Both the position numbers and the translations under genes were made by a program. The notes under the pieces are model-generated. The model did no database searches. It was not told where the DNA came from and saw nothing but the letters and a program-made list of their open reading frames with translations. Shown one piece after another: positions 31,279 to 39,117 of a DNA stretch of 57,169 nucleotides (its first letter is position 1; each line of letters begins with the position of its first letter). The stretch covers positions 1 to 57,169 of the forward strand of contig JAFGWA010000113.1 of NCBI GenBank assembly GCA_016937715.1. Reading direction: 5' to 3'. The DNA comes from Candidatus Goldiibacteriota bacterium (GTDB lineage: Bacteria > Oederibacteriota > PGYV01).

Positions 31279-32640
31279 ATGGAAAAAACAGATGTACTGG
31301 TAATTGGAGGGGGGCCGGCCGCTATTATTGCCGCCATTACGGCAAAAGTGAATAATCCTGATAAAACAGTGACACTTGCAAGAAAATTCGAGAAGGTTAT
31401 GGTGCCGTGCGGTATTCCTTATATTTTTGGAACGCTTAATGATGTTCAGAAGAATGTTATGGGCGACGCTCCCATGCAGGCTGTTGACGTAAAAATAGTA
31501 ATAAACGAAGCTGTTAAAATAGACCTTAAAGGAAAAAAAGTGTCTTTTGCTGACGGGCTGGAAATTGAATATGAAAAACTTGTTATTGCAACGGGTTCCG
31601 CCACATTAAAACCTAATTGGCTTGAAGGCAGGGAAAAAAAGGGTGTTTATTATGTTGAAAAAAATATAGAGTATCTTACAAAACTTTTTGAAGAACTTAA
31701 AAAGGTAAACAGCGTTGTTGTTGTAGGCGGAGGGTTTATCGGGGTTGAAATGGCGGAAGAACTTGTAAAATCCGGAAAACGGGTGACAGTGGTTGAAAAA
31801 ATGCCGCATGTTTTAATGGCTGCTTTTGACGCGGATATTTCAGAACAGGCTGAAAAGGTTTTGATAGAAAGGGGCGTTATTATAAGGTCGGGTGTAGGAA
31901 TTAAGAAAATAACCGGCGGCGATAAAGCTGAAGGCGTTGAACTGGAAGACGGCAGCAAAATACAGGCAGATGCTGTTATTCTGGCTATGGGATACACTCC
32001 TGAAGTTCAGCTTGCGAAAGACGCGGGAATAGACACCAACCAGTTTGGTTTTATAAGAGCGGATGAATATATGAGAACAATATGCTGTGATAATGTTTTT
32101 GCCTGCGGCGACTGTGCTGAAAAAAGGGATTTTATAACAAGAAAAGTAAGCAGGACAATGCTTGCTTCCACCGCGACTACAGAAGCAAGGACTGCCGGAA
32201 TGAACCTGTTTAAACTTTCTGTGGAAAAATCTTTTGGCGGGACGATTTCAATTTTTGATACAAAGTTTGGCATATTTGGTTTTGGCGTGGCGGGTGTCAC
32301 AGAAAATAACGCCAAGGCGGAAAGAATGGATTATGTTACAGGAGAGTTTGCCGGTTTTGACAGGCATCCCGGAACACTTCCGGATACCGGGAAACAGTAT
32401 GTAAAACTTATTGCTTTAAAAGATACCGGAACCGTAATAGGCGGACAGGTCTGCGGCGCTGCAAGCGCGGGCGAGATAACAAATCTGATAGGCCTTGCCA
32501 TTCAGAATAAAATGAATGTATATTCCTTAATAACTTCACAGATAGGCACGCATCCGCTTTTAACTTCGGCCCCTACAAATTATCCGCTTATTAAAGCAGC
32601 TGAAGCAGCCATGAAAAAAATGAAAATCGGTTCAAAATAA
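31279..32640 (+). CDS. CoA-disulfide reductase/NADH oxidase-like flavoprotein, copy 2
   Basis: 453 aa. FAD site GGGPAAII (about 9-16), redox Cys in MVPCGIPYIFG (about 41-51), NAD site GGGFIGVEMAEEL (about 152-164), FAD-binding ACGDCAEK near 275. Distinct from the copy at 27721 (about a third identical by eye) and closer to archaeal-type NADH oxidase/CoA-disulfide reductases. Alone behind a Fur box. Likely reduces persulfide or disulfide of CoA, or O2, using NAD(P)H. Confidence 0.9.
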   Translation: MEKTDVLVIGGGPAAIIAAITAKVNNPDKTVTLARKFEKVMVPCGIPYIFGTLNDVQKNVMGDAPMQAVDVKIVINEAVKIDLKGKKVSFADGLEIEYEKLVIATGSATLKPNWLEGREKKGVYYVEKNIEYLTKLFEELKKVNSVVVVGGGFIGVEMAEELVKSGKRVTVVEKMPHVLMAAFDADISEQAEKVLIERGVIIRSGVGIKKITGGDKAEGVELEDGSKIQADAVILAMGYTPEVQLAKDAGIDTNQFGFIRADEYMRTICCDNVFACGDCAEKRDFITRKVSRTMLASTATTEARTAGMNLFKLSVEKSFGGTISIFDTKFGIFGFGVAGVTENNAKAERMDYVTGEFAGFDRHPGTLPDTGKQYVKLIALKDTGTVIGGQVCGAASAGEITNLIGLAIQNKMNVYSLITSQIGTHPLLTSAPTNYPLIKAAEAAMKKMKIGSK

Positions 32641-32665
32641 GGTAAATTTTAAAAAGTAAAAAATC

Positions 32666-32721
32666 TTGACTTTTTTTGCATATAGGATATAATTCTAAAT
32701 GAAAATGATTTTCATTTAGAA
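32666..32721 (+). promoter_or_regulatory. promoter with Fur box inside a perfect 29-bp palindrome
   Basis: TTGACT (32666-32671), 16-bp spacer, TATAAT (32688-32693), then TGAAAAT-G-ATTTTCA (32700-32714) with symmetry extending to 32693-32721. The stretch from TATAAT to the end of the palindrome is the same as at 27259-27292. It controls the long DUF5320-NifX-MinD operon. Confidence 0.9.
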
Positions 32722-32735
32722 AGGAGGTGAAATAT

Positions 32736-33068
32736 ATGCCAAGAGGAGATGGAACAGGCCCTACAGGCGCGGGTTCAATGACCGGCAGGGCAATGGGTTT
32801 ATGCGCCGGAAATTCGGTGCCCGGGTATGTTAACGGCGGTTTTGGAAGAGGAATGGGATCCGGGCGCGGATTTGGTTTTGGAAGAGGTTCAGGACGCGGT
32901 TTTGGGCGTGGTTTTGGAAGGGGTTTTGGTTTTTTTGGAAACAGCGCGTATGCGCCGGTTTCGGTTAACGAAAAAGAAATGTTAAAAAATGAAACATCGG
33001 TTCTTGAGAATCAGTTAAAAGCTCTTAAACAGAGACTGGATGAACTTGAAAAAACTGATAACAAGTAA
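32736..33068 (+). CDS. DUF5320-family Gly-rich protein
   Basis: 110 aa from the ATG at 32736 (AAAGGAGGTG upstream). Begins MPRGDGTGPTGAGSMTGR, the hallmark of DUF5320, followed by a FGRGxGxGRG-type repeat (residues about 38-68) and a C-terminal coiled-coil (EKEMLKNETSVLENQLKAL). Such proteins accompany NifX and MinD/Mrp ATPases in anaerobes; function unknown. The Gly/Arg stretch may be flexible, and only one Cys is present. Confidence 0.85.
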   Translation: MPRGDGTGPTGAGSMTGRAMGLCAGNSVPGYVNGGFGRGMGSGRGFGFGRGSGRGFGRGFGRGFGFFGNSAYAPVSVNEKEMLKNETSVLENQLKALKQRLDELEKTDNK

Positions 33069-33140
33069 AGCATCCGGTATGGCCAGGCGCCTGGCTGTGC
33101 CGGTAAACGTGATTTGAAAATATTATATGGAGGTAATAAA

Positions 33141-33527
33141 TTGAAATACGCAATTTCTACGGATAACGGAAGTGTATCACAGCATTTTGGAAGATGCCCG
33201 CAGTTTACAATTTTGGATATAAATGAAGGAAAGGTGACAGGAAAAAAAATGGTTTCAAATCCCGGACATGAACCCGGTTTTCTGCCAAAATTTTTAGGCG
33301 GGCAGGGTGTAAATGTAATGGTTGCCGGCGGCATGGGGCCAAGTGCTGTAAGTTTGTTTCAGCCGCAGAATATTGAAGTTATTTTGGGAGTGTCGGGAAG
33401 TATTGATGAGGTAATAGAAGAAATAACAAAAGGAAGCCTTAAAGGCGGCGACAGCACCTGCAATCCGGGCGGCGGAAAAGGTTATGGATTGGATAAAACC
33501 GTATGTGACCACGGAAACGAAAAATAA
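33141..33527 (+). CDS. NifX-family Fe-Mo/Fe-S cluster-binding-type protein
   Basis: 128 aa from TTG at 33141 (TGGAGGTAATAAA before it); the ATG at 33126 would be out of register. KYAISTDNGSVSQHFGRCPQFTILDI, NVMVAGGMGPSAVSLFQPQN and IEVILGVSGSIDEVIEEI are the family blocks. The tail GGDSTCNPGGGKGYG has an extra Cys. Orange-protein type NifX members bind a Mo-Cu or Fe-S cluster; the actual cluster here is unknown. Confidence 0.9.
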   Translation: MKYAISTDNGSVSQHFGRCPQFTILDINEGKVTGKKMVSNPGHEPGFLPKFLGGQGVNVMVAGGMGPSAVSLFQPQNIEVILGVSGSIDEVIEEITKGSLKGGDSTCNPGGGKGYGLDKTVCDHGNEK

Positions 33528-33544
33528 AAGAGGAGATTATAAGT

Positions 33545-33901
33545 ATGAAAATCTGTATCAGTTCAAAGGGAAATAAAATATCGGATGAAATGGATCCAAG
33601 GTTCGGCAGATGCGCCAATCTTATAGTTTATGATACTGATTCAGGTGAATTTGAATCCGCGGAGAATTCAAGTGTGCAGCTTTCAGGCGGGGCGGGTATT
33701 CAGACCGCGCAGTTTATAGTTTCAAAAGGGGTAAAAGCAGTGATTTCCGGAAGTTTCGGGCCGAATGCTTTTAATACTTTAAAAGCCGCGGGAATTGAAA
33801 TGTATACTGCTGCCGGCGGTACGGTTGAAGATGTTATAAAAAATTTTAAAGAAGGAAAGCTGAAAAAGTCTGAAGATGCGGGAGCGTCATTTAAGCATTA
33901 A
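33545..33901 (+). CDS. NifX-family protein
   Basis: 118 aa. MKICISSKGNKISDEMDPRF, GRCANLIVYDTDSGEFE, VKAVISGSFGPNAFNTLK and AGGTVEDVIKNFKEG are typical. Single Cys-rich feature: GRCAN, equivalent to GRCPQ in the previous gene. A neighbouring pair of NifX proteins, one with and one without the Cys tail, suggests a hetero-oligomer or a carrier-acceptor pair. AGAGGAG before the ATG. Confidence 0.9.
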   Translation: MKICISSKGNKISDEMDPRFGRCANLIVYDTDSGEFESAENSSVQLSGGAGIQTAQFIVSKGVKAVISGSFGPNAFNTLKAAGIEMYTAAGGTVEDVIKNFKEGKLKKSEDAGASFKH

Positions 33902-33919
33902 ATAAAAAGGGGGAGTGTT

Positions 33920-34225
33920 ATGCCGGAATTTGGATCGCCTTTTTCAGGGCTTGCGAAAGATAAAAAGTTAACAGATGCCGAACTTGTACGCGCTATAAGG
34001 TTTATGGTGGCGGCAGAATATGAAGCTATTCAGCTTTATATGCAGCTTGCGGAATCAACAGATAACAAACTTGCACAAGAGGTTTTGAAGGATATAGCCG
34101 ATGAAGAACGGGTTCACGCGGGCGAGTTTTTAAGATTGTTAAAAGAACTGGCGCCGGATGAAGACGGTTTTTATAATGAAGGCGCAAAAGAAGTTGAAGA
34201 AGAAATAGAAAAATTTAAAAAATAA
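33920..34225 (+). CDS. rubrerythrin/encapsulated-ferritin-like two-helix protein
   Basis: 101 aa: after MPEFGSPFSGLAKDKKL a helix RAIRFMVAAEYEAIQLYMQL, then AQEVLKDIADEERVHAGEFL. Glu in AAEYEAIQLY and ExxH in DEERVHAGE supply half of a di-iron site, so a dimer or decamer forms the complete ferroxidase centre, as in EncFtn/half-ferritins. Likely oxidises and holds Fe2+. No encapsulin shell gene is in the window. Fits an iron-controlled operon. Confidence 0.85.
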   Translation: MPEFGSPFSGLAKDKKLTDAELVRAIRFMVAAEYEAIQLYMQLAESTDNKLAQEVLKDIADEERVHAGEFLRLLKELAPDEDGFYNEGAKEVEEEIEKFKK

Positions 34226-34241
34226 AAGGAGCGTGGTTTAT

Positions 34242-34466
34242 ATGCCAAGAGGCGACGGAACAGGGCCGCAGGGAAGCGGATGCGGAACAGGACGCAAAAT
34301 GGGAAAACAGGCCGGCAATAAAGCGGGCGGGATGGGAATTGGAACACCAAGAGGAGCCGGAAGCGGCACAGGCGCGGGCAGAGGCGCGGGAGGCGGTATG
34401 GGTTCAGGAAAGGGAAGCGGAAGGGGAGCCGGAAAGGGTGCCGGTAGAAATAGAAGCGGATTATAA
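34242..34466 (+). CDS. second DUF5320-like Gly-rich protein
   Basis: 74 aa from the ATG at 34242 (AAAGGAG upstream; a GTG at 34233 is too close to it). Begins MPRGDGTGPQGSGCGTGRKM and continues as a Gly/Ser/Arg/Lys stretch (GKGSGRGAGKGAGR). Same start as the gene at 32736, but without a coiled coil. One Cys. Strong positive charge suggests contact with nucleic acid or an acidic partner. Function unknown. Confidence 0.75.
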   Translation: MPRGDGTGPQGSGCGTGRKMGKQAGNKAGGMGIGTPRGAGSGTGAGRGAGGGMGSGKGSGRGAGKGAGRNRSGL

Positions 34467-34468
34467 AT

Positions 34469-35107
34469 ATGACCATGGCGGCAAAAGGCGAATTTTCTGA
34501 AGAAGAGCTTGAAAAAAATAAAAAAGTTTATTTGTCAAGGCTTGAGCTTTACAAAAGTTACGGTTATGACAATGAAAAAGAGAGGCTTTTTATAATAAAT
34601 GCCGCTGAACCTTTTGGCGGCAGTGTGCTTGAAGCCGGAACCGGAAAAGGACATCTTGCCCTTGCAATCGCGAAAAAAGGGCATAAGCTTATTACTTATG
34701 ACGTTGATGATACAAATCAGCGTTACGCAAGGATGAATATTGATTCGGCCGGTTTAAGTGAAAAAGTTAAATTTTTAATTGAAAGCAAAGAAAAATTAAG
34801 TTTTAAGGACAACAGTTTTGACACTGTTTTCTGCGTTAACACGCTTCATCATCTGCGGGATTCCGCAATAGTGCTGGATGAATTAATAAGGGTGTTATCG
34901 GATAACGGAAAATTTATCCTCAGTGATTTTACAAAAAAAGCCTTTGATGTTATGGATGTTATACACAGAAATGACGGAAATGAACATGAAGTTGTAGGGT
35001 GGAGTATGGATAAAGCGGCGGAATTTTTGAAAAGTAAGGGCTGTATCATCACGGAAACGGCTGATGAGTATCAAACGGTATATATAATAAGGAAAGGTGT
35101 AAAATGA
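34469..35107 (+). CDS. class I SAM-dependent methyltransferase
   Basis: 212 aa. SAM motif I VLEAGTGKGHLALAIAKKG (about 50-68), acidic loop TYDVDD, motif II FDTVFCVNTLHHL, motif III LIRVLSDNGKFILSDF. Small-molecule type fold; target unknown. Starts 3 bases after the DUF5320-like gene and ends 4 bases into the MinD-type gene, so it is part of the Fur-controlled operon. Confidence 0.88.
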   Translation: MTMAAKGEFSEEELEKNKKVYLSRLELYKSYGYDNEKERLFIINAAEPFGGSVLEAGTGKGHLALAIAKKGHKLITYDVDDTNQRYARMNIDSAGLSEKVKFLIESKEKLSFKDNSFDTVFCVNTLHHLRDSAIVLDELIRVLSDNGKFILSDFTKKAFDVMDVIHRNDGNEHEVVGWSMDKAAEFLKSKGCIITETADEYQTVYIIRKGVK

Positions 35108-35976
35108 TAATAGCGGTGGCAAGCGGAAAGGGCGGCACCGGGAAAACCACGGTTGCCGTAAATTTCGCCCTTTCAATAGATAACGCGCAGCTTCTTGATT
35201 GTGATGTTGAAGAGCCAAATTCGCATTTGTTTTTAAAACCGGAAATAACTGACAGAAAAAAATCTGTTGTTTTGGTTCCCAGGGTAAATCACGATATATG
35301 TACTTACTGCCAAAGGTGCAGGGAAGTATGCGCTTATGGCGCTATAGCTGTTATCCCCCCTTCTGCCGGTAAAGGAAAAGGGCAGGTTTTAATTTTTGAC
35401 AACCTTTGCCACAGCTGCGGCGCCTGCGTTATGCTTTGCCCTGAAAAAGCCATGTTTGAAGAAGAACGGGAAACCGGAATTATAGAAACAGGGAAAGCGG
35501 GAAAGGTTGATTTTACACACGGCAGGCTTAACTTAAAAGAAGCCATGTCTCCGCCCCTTATTAAACAGGTAAAAAAAGGCATTAATAAGGAAAAAATTTC
35601 CATTATTGATTCTCCTCCGGGGACATCGTGCCCTGTTATTGCGTCGGTTAAGGGCGCTGATTTTGTGCTGCTTGTAACCGAACCCACGCCTTTTGGATTA
35701 AATGACCTTAAACTTGCGGTTGAAACCGTTAAAACATTAAATTTACCGGTTGGAATAGTGATTAACAGGTCGTGTGAAAATGACCATCTTATTGAAGATT
35801 ACAGTAAAAGGGAAAAGATACCCGTTATGATGAAAATACCTTTTGACAGGAATATAGCGGTGGCTTATTCAAAAGGGATTAATATCGTTGAGGTTATGCC
35901 TGAATACATGGAAAAGTTTAAAGGGCTTTTAAATTTAATCACCTCCCGTATTGCGGGAAAGGGGGGTGTTCAATGA
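35104..35976 (+). CDS. MinD-superfamily P-loop ATPase with inserted ferredoxin domain, A
   Basis: 290 aa. Deviant Walker A SGKGGTGKTTVAVNFAL (about 6-22), an inserted 2[4Fe-4S] domain at about 64-115 (CTYCQRCREVCAYGAI and CHSCGACVMLCPEKAM), then IIDSPPGTSCPV (Walker B region) and VTEPTPFGLNDL. COG1149-type proteins form pairs and act with NifX-family proteins, for example in the orange-protein complex. ATP-dependent cluster loading or transfer is the likely role. Overlaps the next gene by 4 bases. Confidence 0.93.
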   Translation: MIIAVASGKGGTGKTTVAVNFALSIDNAQLLDCDVEEPNSHLFLKPEITDRKKSVVLVPRVNHDICTYCQRCREVCAYGAIAVIPPSAGKGKGQVLIFDNLCHSCGACVMLCPEKAMFEEERETGIIETGKAGKVDFTHGRLNLKEAMSPPLIKQVKKGINKEKISIIDSPPGTSCPVIASVKGADFVLLVTEPTPFGLNDLKLAVETVKTLNLPVGIVINRSCENDHLIEDYSKREKIPVMMKIPFDRNIAVAYSKGINIVEVMPEYMEKFKGLLNLITSRIAGKGGVQ

Positions 35977-36833
35977 AACAGATTGTTGTTATAAGCGGCA
36001 AGGGCGGAACAGGAAAAACTATTTTTTCTTCTTCTTTTGCCGTGCTTGCCAAAAACAGCGTGGCCGCGGACTGTGATGTGGATGCGGCGAATATGCACCT
36101 GCTTTTGCATCCGCAGATTGAAGAAAGGCATGAATTTATGGCGGGTCAAAAAGCGGTGCTGGATAAAGAGCAATGCATAAAATGCGGAAAATGCGTCGAA
36201 GCGTGCAGGTTTGAAGCTATAAGTGATGGCTATATAATTGACGCCGCGGCGTGCGAAGGGTGCGGGTTGTGCCAAAGAATATGCCCGGTGAAAGCCATTA
36301 AGATGAAACCAAGCACGGCCGGAGAGTGGTTTGTTTCAAAGACTAAATACGGCCCTTTTATTCACGCCAGACTTGGAATTGCCGAAGATAATTCAGGAAA
36401 GCTTGTAAGCAAAGTAAGGGAAGCGGCAAAGAAAAAAGCTGAAGATATAAATGCTTCTTATATTATAGTGGACGGACCTCCCGGAACAGGATGCCCTGTA
36501 ATGGCGGCAATTACCGGTGTTGACCTTGCTGTTGTAGTAACCGAACCTACAGTATCGGGCGTGCATGATTTAAAAAGAGTCGCGGAAGTGCTTGGCCACT
36601 TTAAGATAAAAGCGGGAATTGTGGTTAATAAAAGCGATATAAATACTGAAAAAACCTCTGAAATAAAAGAATTTGCTTTAAAATCCGGCATGATTTTTTT
36701 TGGGGAGCTGTCTTTTTCCAAAGAGGTAAGCGATGCCGTCATAAACTGCAAACCGCCTGTTGAATACTGCGGTGAAAATATAACAGGTAAAATTAAGGAA
36801 ATATGGAAATCTGTAGAAACGGCTTCAAACTGA
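35973..36833 (+). CDS. MinD-superfamily P-loop ATPase with inserted ferredoxin domain, B
   Basis: 286 aa. Walker A SGKGGTGKTIFSSSFAV, inserted ferredoxin at about 60-110 (CIKCGKCVEACRFEAI and CEGCGLCQRICPVKAI), IIVDGPPGTGCPVMAA and VVTEPTVSGVHDLKRV. Paralogue of the previous gene and presumably its heterodimer partner. Ends the core of the Fur-controlled operon; the radical SAM gene follows 21 bases later. Confidence 0.93.
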   Translation: MKQIVVISGKGGTGKTIFSSSFAVLAKNSVAADCDVDAANMHLLLHPQIEERHEFMAGQKAVLDKEQCIKCGKCVEACRFEAISDGYIIDAAACEGCGLCQRICPVKAIKMKPSTAGEWFVSKTKYGPFIHARLGIAEDNSGKLVSKVREAAKKKAEDINASYIIVDGPPGTGCPVMAAITGVDLAVVVTEPTVSGVHDLKRVAEVLGHFKIKAGIVVNKSDINTEKTSEIKEFALKSGMIFFGELSFSKEVSDAVINCKPPVEYCGENITGKIKEIWKSVETASN

Positions 36834-36854
36834 TCCGCTGAAAGGAGATATAAA

Positions 36855-37625
36855 ATGGATTATAAATATATTTACGGCCCTGTGCCTTCGTGGAGGCTGG
36901 GAAGTTCGCTTGGAATAGACCCTCTTTCACAGAAGGAAAAAATATGTACTTTTGACTGCGCGTACTGCCAGATAGGGAAAACAAAATTTTTTACGGAAAA
37001 AAGGGATGTTTTTGTTGAAACAAAAGATATAATTGAAGAAATAAAAAAACTTCCCAAAGTGCATATTGATTATATTACATTTTCCGGAAGGGGTGAACCC
37101 ACCCTGGCATCCAATCTAGGTGAAATGATAAGGGCTGTAAAGGAAATAAGAAAAGAAAAAACAGCTGTTATTACAAATTCATCGCTTCTTAATCTGTATG
37201 AGGTTCAGTCTGATATTGCGGCCGCTGATTTTGTTGTGGCAAAACTTGACGCGGTTTCGGATGATGTTTATAAAAAGTTAAATAACGCGGTTAAAGGACC
37301 TGATATTAAAACCATTATTCAATCGCTGAAGGCGTTTAGAAAAAAATATAAGGGGCGGCTTGCGCTGCAGATTATGTTTATTAAGGATAATAAAGACAGC
37401 GCTTTGGAAATCGCGAAAATTGCCAAAAAAATAGGCGCTGATGAAATTCAGATTAATACCCCTTTAAGGCCCTGCGCTGTAAAACCTTTAAGCAGGGAAG
37501 AAATTGAAGATATATGCAGGGTGTTTAAAGGTATGAATACCATAAATGTTTATGATTCCCATAAAACGGATGTAAAGCCGGTAAGCGGTTCTGACACAAT
37601 GATTAGAAGAGGGAAGGTATTGTGA
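36855..37625 (+). CDS. radical SAM protein
   Basis: 256 aa. Opens with YIYGPVPSWRLGSSLGIDPL, then the cluster motif CTFDCAYCQIGKT (CxxxCxxC, about 34-41), FSGRGEPTLASN (GEP motif) and a TIM-barrel body. This layout (Gly-Pro-Val-Pro-Ser-x-Arg-Leu-Gly-x-Ser-Leu-Gly) marks a widespread uncharacterised radical SAM family in anaerobes and archaea. Its substrate is unknown. Probably co-transcribed with the MinD pair and coupled to def by a 2-base gap. Confidence 0.88.
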   Translation: MDYKYIYGPVPSWRLGSSLGIDPLSQKEKICTFDCAYCQIGKTKFFTEKRDVFVETKDIIEEIKKLPKVHIDYITFSGRGEPTLASNLGEMIRAVKEIRKEKTAVITNSSLLNLYEVQSDIAAADFVVAKLDAVSDDVYKKLNNAVKGPDIKTIIQSLKAFRKKYKGRLALQIMFIKDNKDSALEIAKIAKKIGADEIQINTPLRPCAVKPLSREEIEDICRVFKGMNTINVYDSHKTDVKPVSGSDTMIRRGKVL

Positions 37626-37626
37626 T

Positions 37627-38106
37627 ATGGCAAAGAAAGGTATTGAAACCGGTTTAATAAAGGTATATCCTGATTCAATTCTTCGCGTCAGAAGCACAGA
37701 AGTTGAAAAAATAGGGCATTTGGAGAAAGTCCTTTTCAGGCAGATGCTGGAAATAATGAAAGCGTTTAAAGGTGTCGGGATTGCAGCTCCTCAGATAGGC
37801 ATATCGCGGAGGCTGATTGTTGTTGATACGGGAGAAGGCCCTGTTTTTATGGCAAATCCAAGGATAATAAACGGAAGCGGCCTGGAAGTAATGGAAGAAG
37901 GGTGTTTAAGCGTTCCGGGCGCGCTTGTGGACGTTTCAAGAAAAAGCAATGTGACGGTCACAGGGATTAATGAAAAAGGAAAATTTAAGGAAATTAAAGC
38001 CGAAGGGTTCTTTGCAAGGGCGCTTCAGCATGAAATAGACCATCTTGAAGGGAAACTTATAATTGATTATATGCCTTTTGATGATAAAATAAAATTTGGG
38101 ATGTAA
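37627..38106 (+). CDS. def: peptide deformylase
   Basis: 159 aa. All three motifs: GVGIAAPQIG (about 47-56), EEGCLSVPG (about 92-100), QHEIDHLEGKL (about 134-144), giving the Cys/His/His metal site and the catalytic Glu. Removes the formyl group from nascent proteins using Fe2+ or Ni2+. Starts 2 bases after the radical SAM gene. Confidence 0.96.
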   Translation: MAKKGIETGLIKVYPDSILRVRSTEVEKIGHLEKVLFRQMLEIMKAFKGVGIAAPQIGISRRLIVVDTGEGPVFMANPRIINGSGLEVMEEGCLSVPGALVDVSRKSNVTVTGINEKGKFKEIKAEGFFARALQHEIDHLEGKLIIDYMPFDDKIKFGM

Positions 38107-38135
38107 TAATAACCGGTTTTTTATGAAAGGTGAAA

Positions 38136-38756
38136 ATGAAAGTATATGATGTTAATGCGGCAGAATATGACAGCTGGTTTGATAAAAACAAAGCGGTTTT
38201 TTTGTCCGAAATTGCAGCTATAAAAAAGTTTATTCCTGAAAAAGGCGAAGGTGTTGAAATAGGCACAGGCACCGGCAGATTTGCCGCGGAATTGGGCATA
38301 AAAACCGGTGTGGATATTTCCGTGCCTATGATGTCTTTTGCTGTTAAAAGGGGCGTTATCGCTTTAAAGGCTGATGCTTCCGCGCTTCCGTTTATGAATG
38401 ATGTATTTGATTACGCGCTTTTAACCACGGTCATCTGTTTTTTAAAAAAACCCGCCGCGGCTTTAAAAGAGGCGTGCAGGGTATTAAAACCCAAAGGTGT
38501 TTTAATTATTGGTTTTGTACATAAAGACGGTTTTTTGGGGCGTTTTTATAAAAAAAAGAAAAGTGTTTATTATAAGCACGCCGTATTTTATACTGCCGGT
38601 GAAATAAAGAAGATGCTAAAAAAGGCTGGTTTTTCAGGGTTTAAAACCATAAAAACACTTTCAAGGATGCCGTCTGAAATAAAAAAGCCCGAACTGAACG
38701 GCTGTAAAGACGGCGGTTTTACCGTAATAGCCGCGGTTAAAAAAGGAGATTTATGA
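38136..38756 (+). CDS. class I SAM-dependent methyltransferase (UbiE/Methyltransf_11 type)
   Basis: 206 aa from the ATG at 38136 (AAAGGTG upstream; a GTG at 38130 lies in that site). YDVNAAEYDSWFDKNKAVF is the usual N-terminus of this family, then GVEIGTGTGRFAAELG (motif I), DASALPFMNDVFDYALLTTVICF and EACRVLKPKGVLIIGF. Target unknown. 4-base overlap with the next gene. Confidence 0.88.
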   Translation: MKVYDVNAAEYDSWFDKNKAVFLSEIAAIKKFIPEKGEGVEIGTGTGRFAAELGIKTGVDISVPMMSFAVKRGVIALKADASALPFMNDVFDYALLTTVICFLKKPAAALKEACRVLKPKGVLIIGFVHKDGFLGRFYKKKKSVYYKHAVFYTAGEIKKMLKKAGFSGFKTIKTLSRMPSEIKKPELNGCKDGGFTVIAAVKKGDL

Positions 38757-39049
38757 AGCACGGAATTGAAGAGATAAAAAACGCGTGCAAAATACTTGGA
38801 CTTTCAATGTTTGAAACAAGAAAGGGTGTTGAAAAAAAGTATAAAGAACTTATAAAGCAGAAACATCCGGATGTTAATAAAAAATCGGAAGCAACCGCCG
38901 AAACGGCTGAAATTAATAAGGCGTATGCTGTTATAAATGATTATTTTGATGATTATGTTTTTTCTTTTGGGAAAACTGAATTTGGCAGATATAACCCTCA
39001 TGACGCTGATATGGAAAGAATGAAACACGACACCACATGGGGTGTTTAA
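38753..39049 (+). CDS. small J-domain protein
   Basis: 98 aa. IKNACKILGLSMFETRKGVEKKYKELIKQKHPDVNK is a J domain with the essential HPD in residues about 38-40, followed by AEINKAYAVINDYFD. No zinc or C-terminal DnaJ domains; the tail (GRYNPHDADMERMKHD) is short. It would stimulate an Hsp70 for a special client. Coupled to the methyltransferase by ATGA. Confidence 0.85.
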   Translation: MKHGIEEIKNACKILGLSMFETRKGVEKKYKELIKQKHPDVNKKSEATAETAEINKAYAVINDYFDDYVFSFGKTEFGRYNPHDADMERMKHDTTWGV

Positions 39050-39117
39050 AGTTTTTGTGCGCGGAAATATTTACGGTAAACTGATTTAAAAATCTGATTA
39101 AAAGGCGGTATAAAAAA

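Noticed and set aside
27314-33901. Nitrogen fixation genes
   Set aside because: NifX-family proteins are present, but no nifHDK, nifB or nifEN; the family is common in non-fixing anaerobes.
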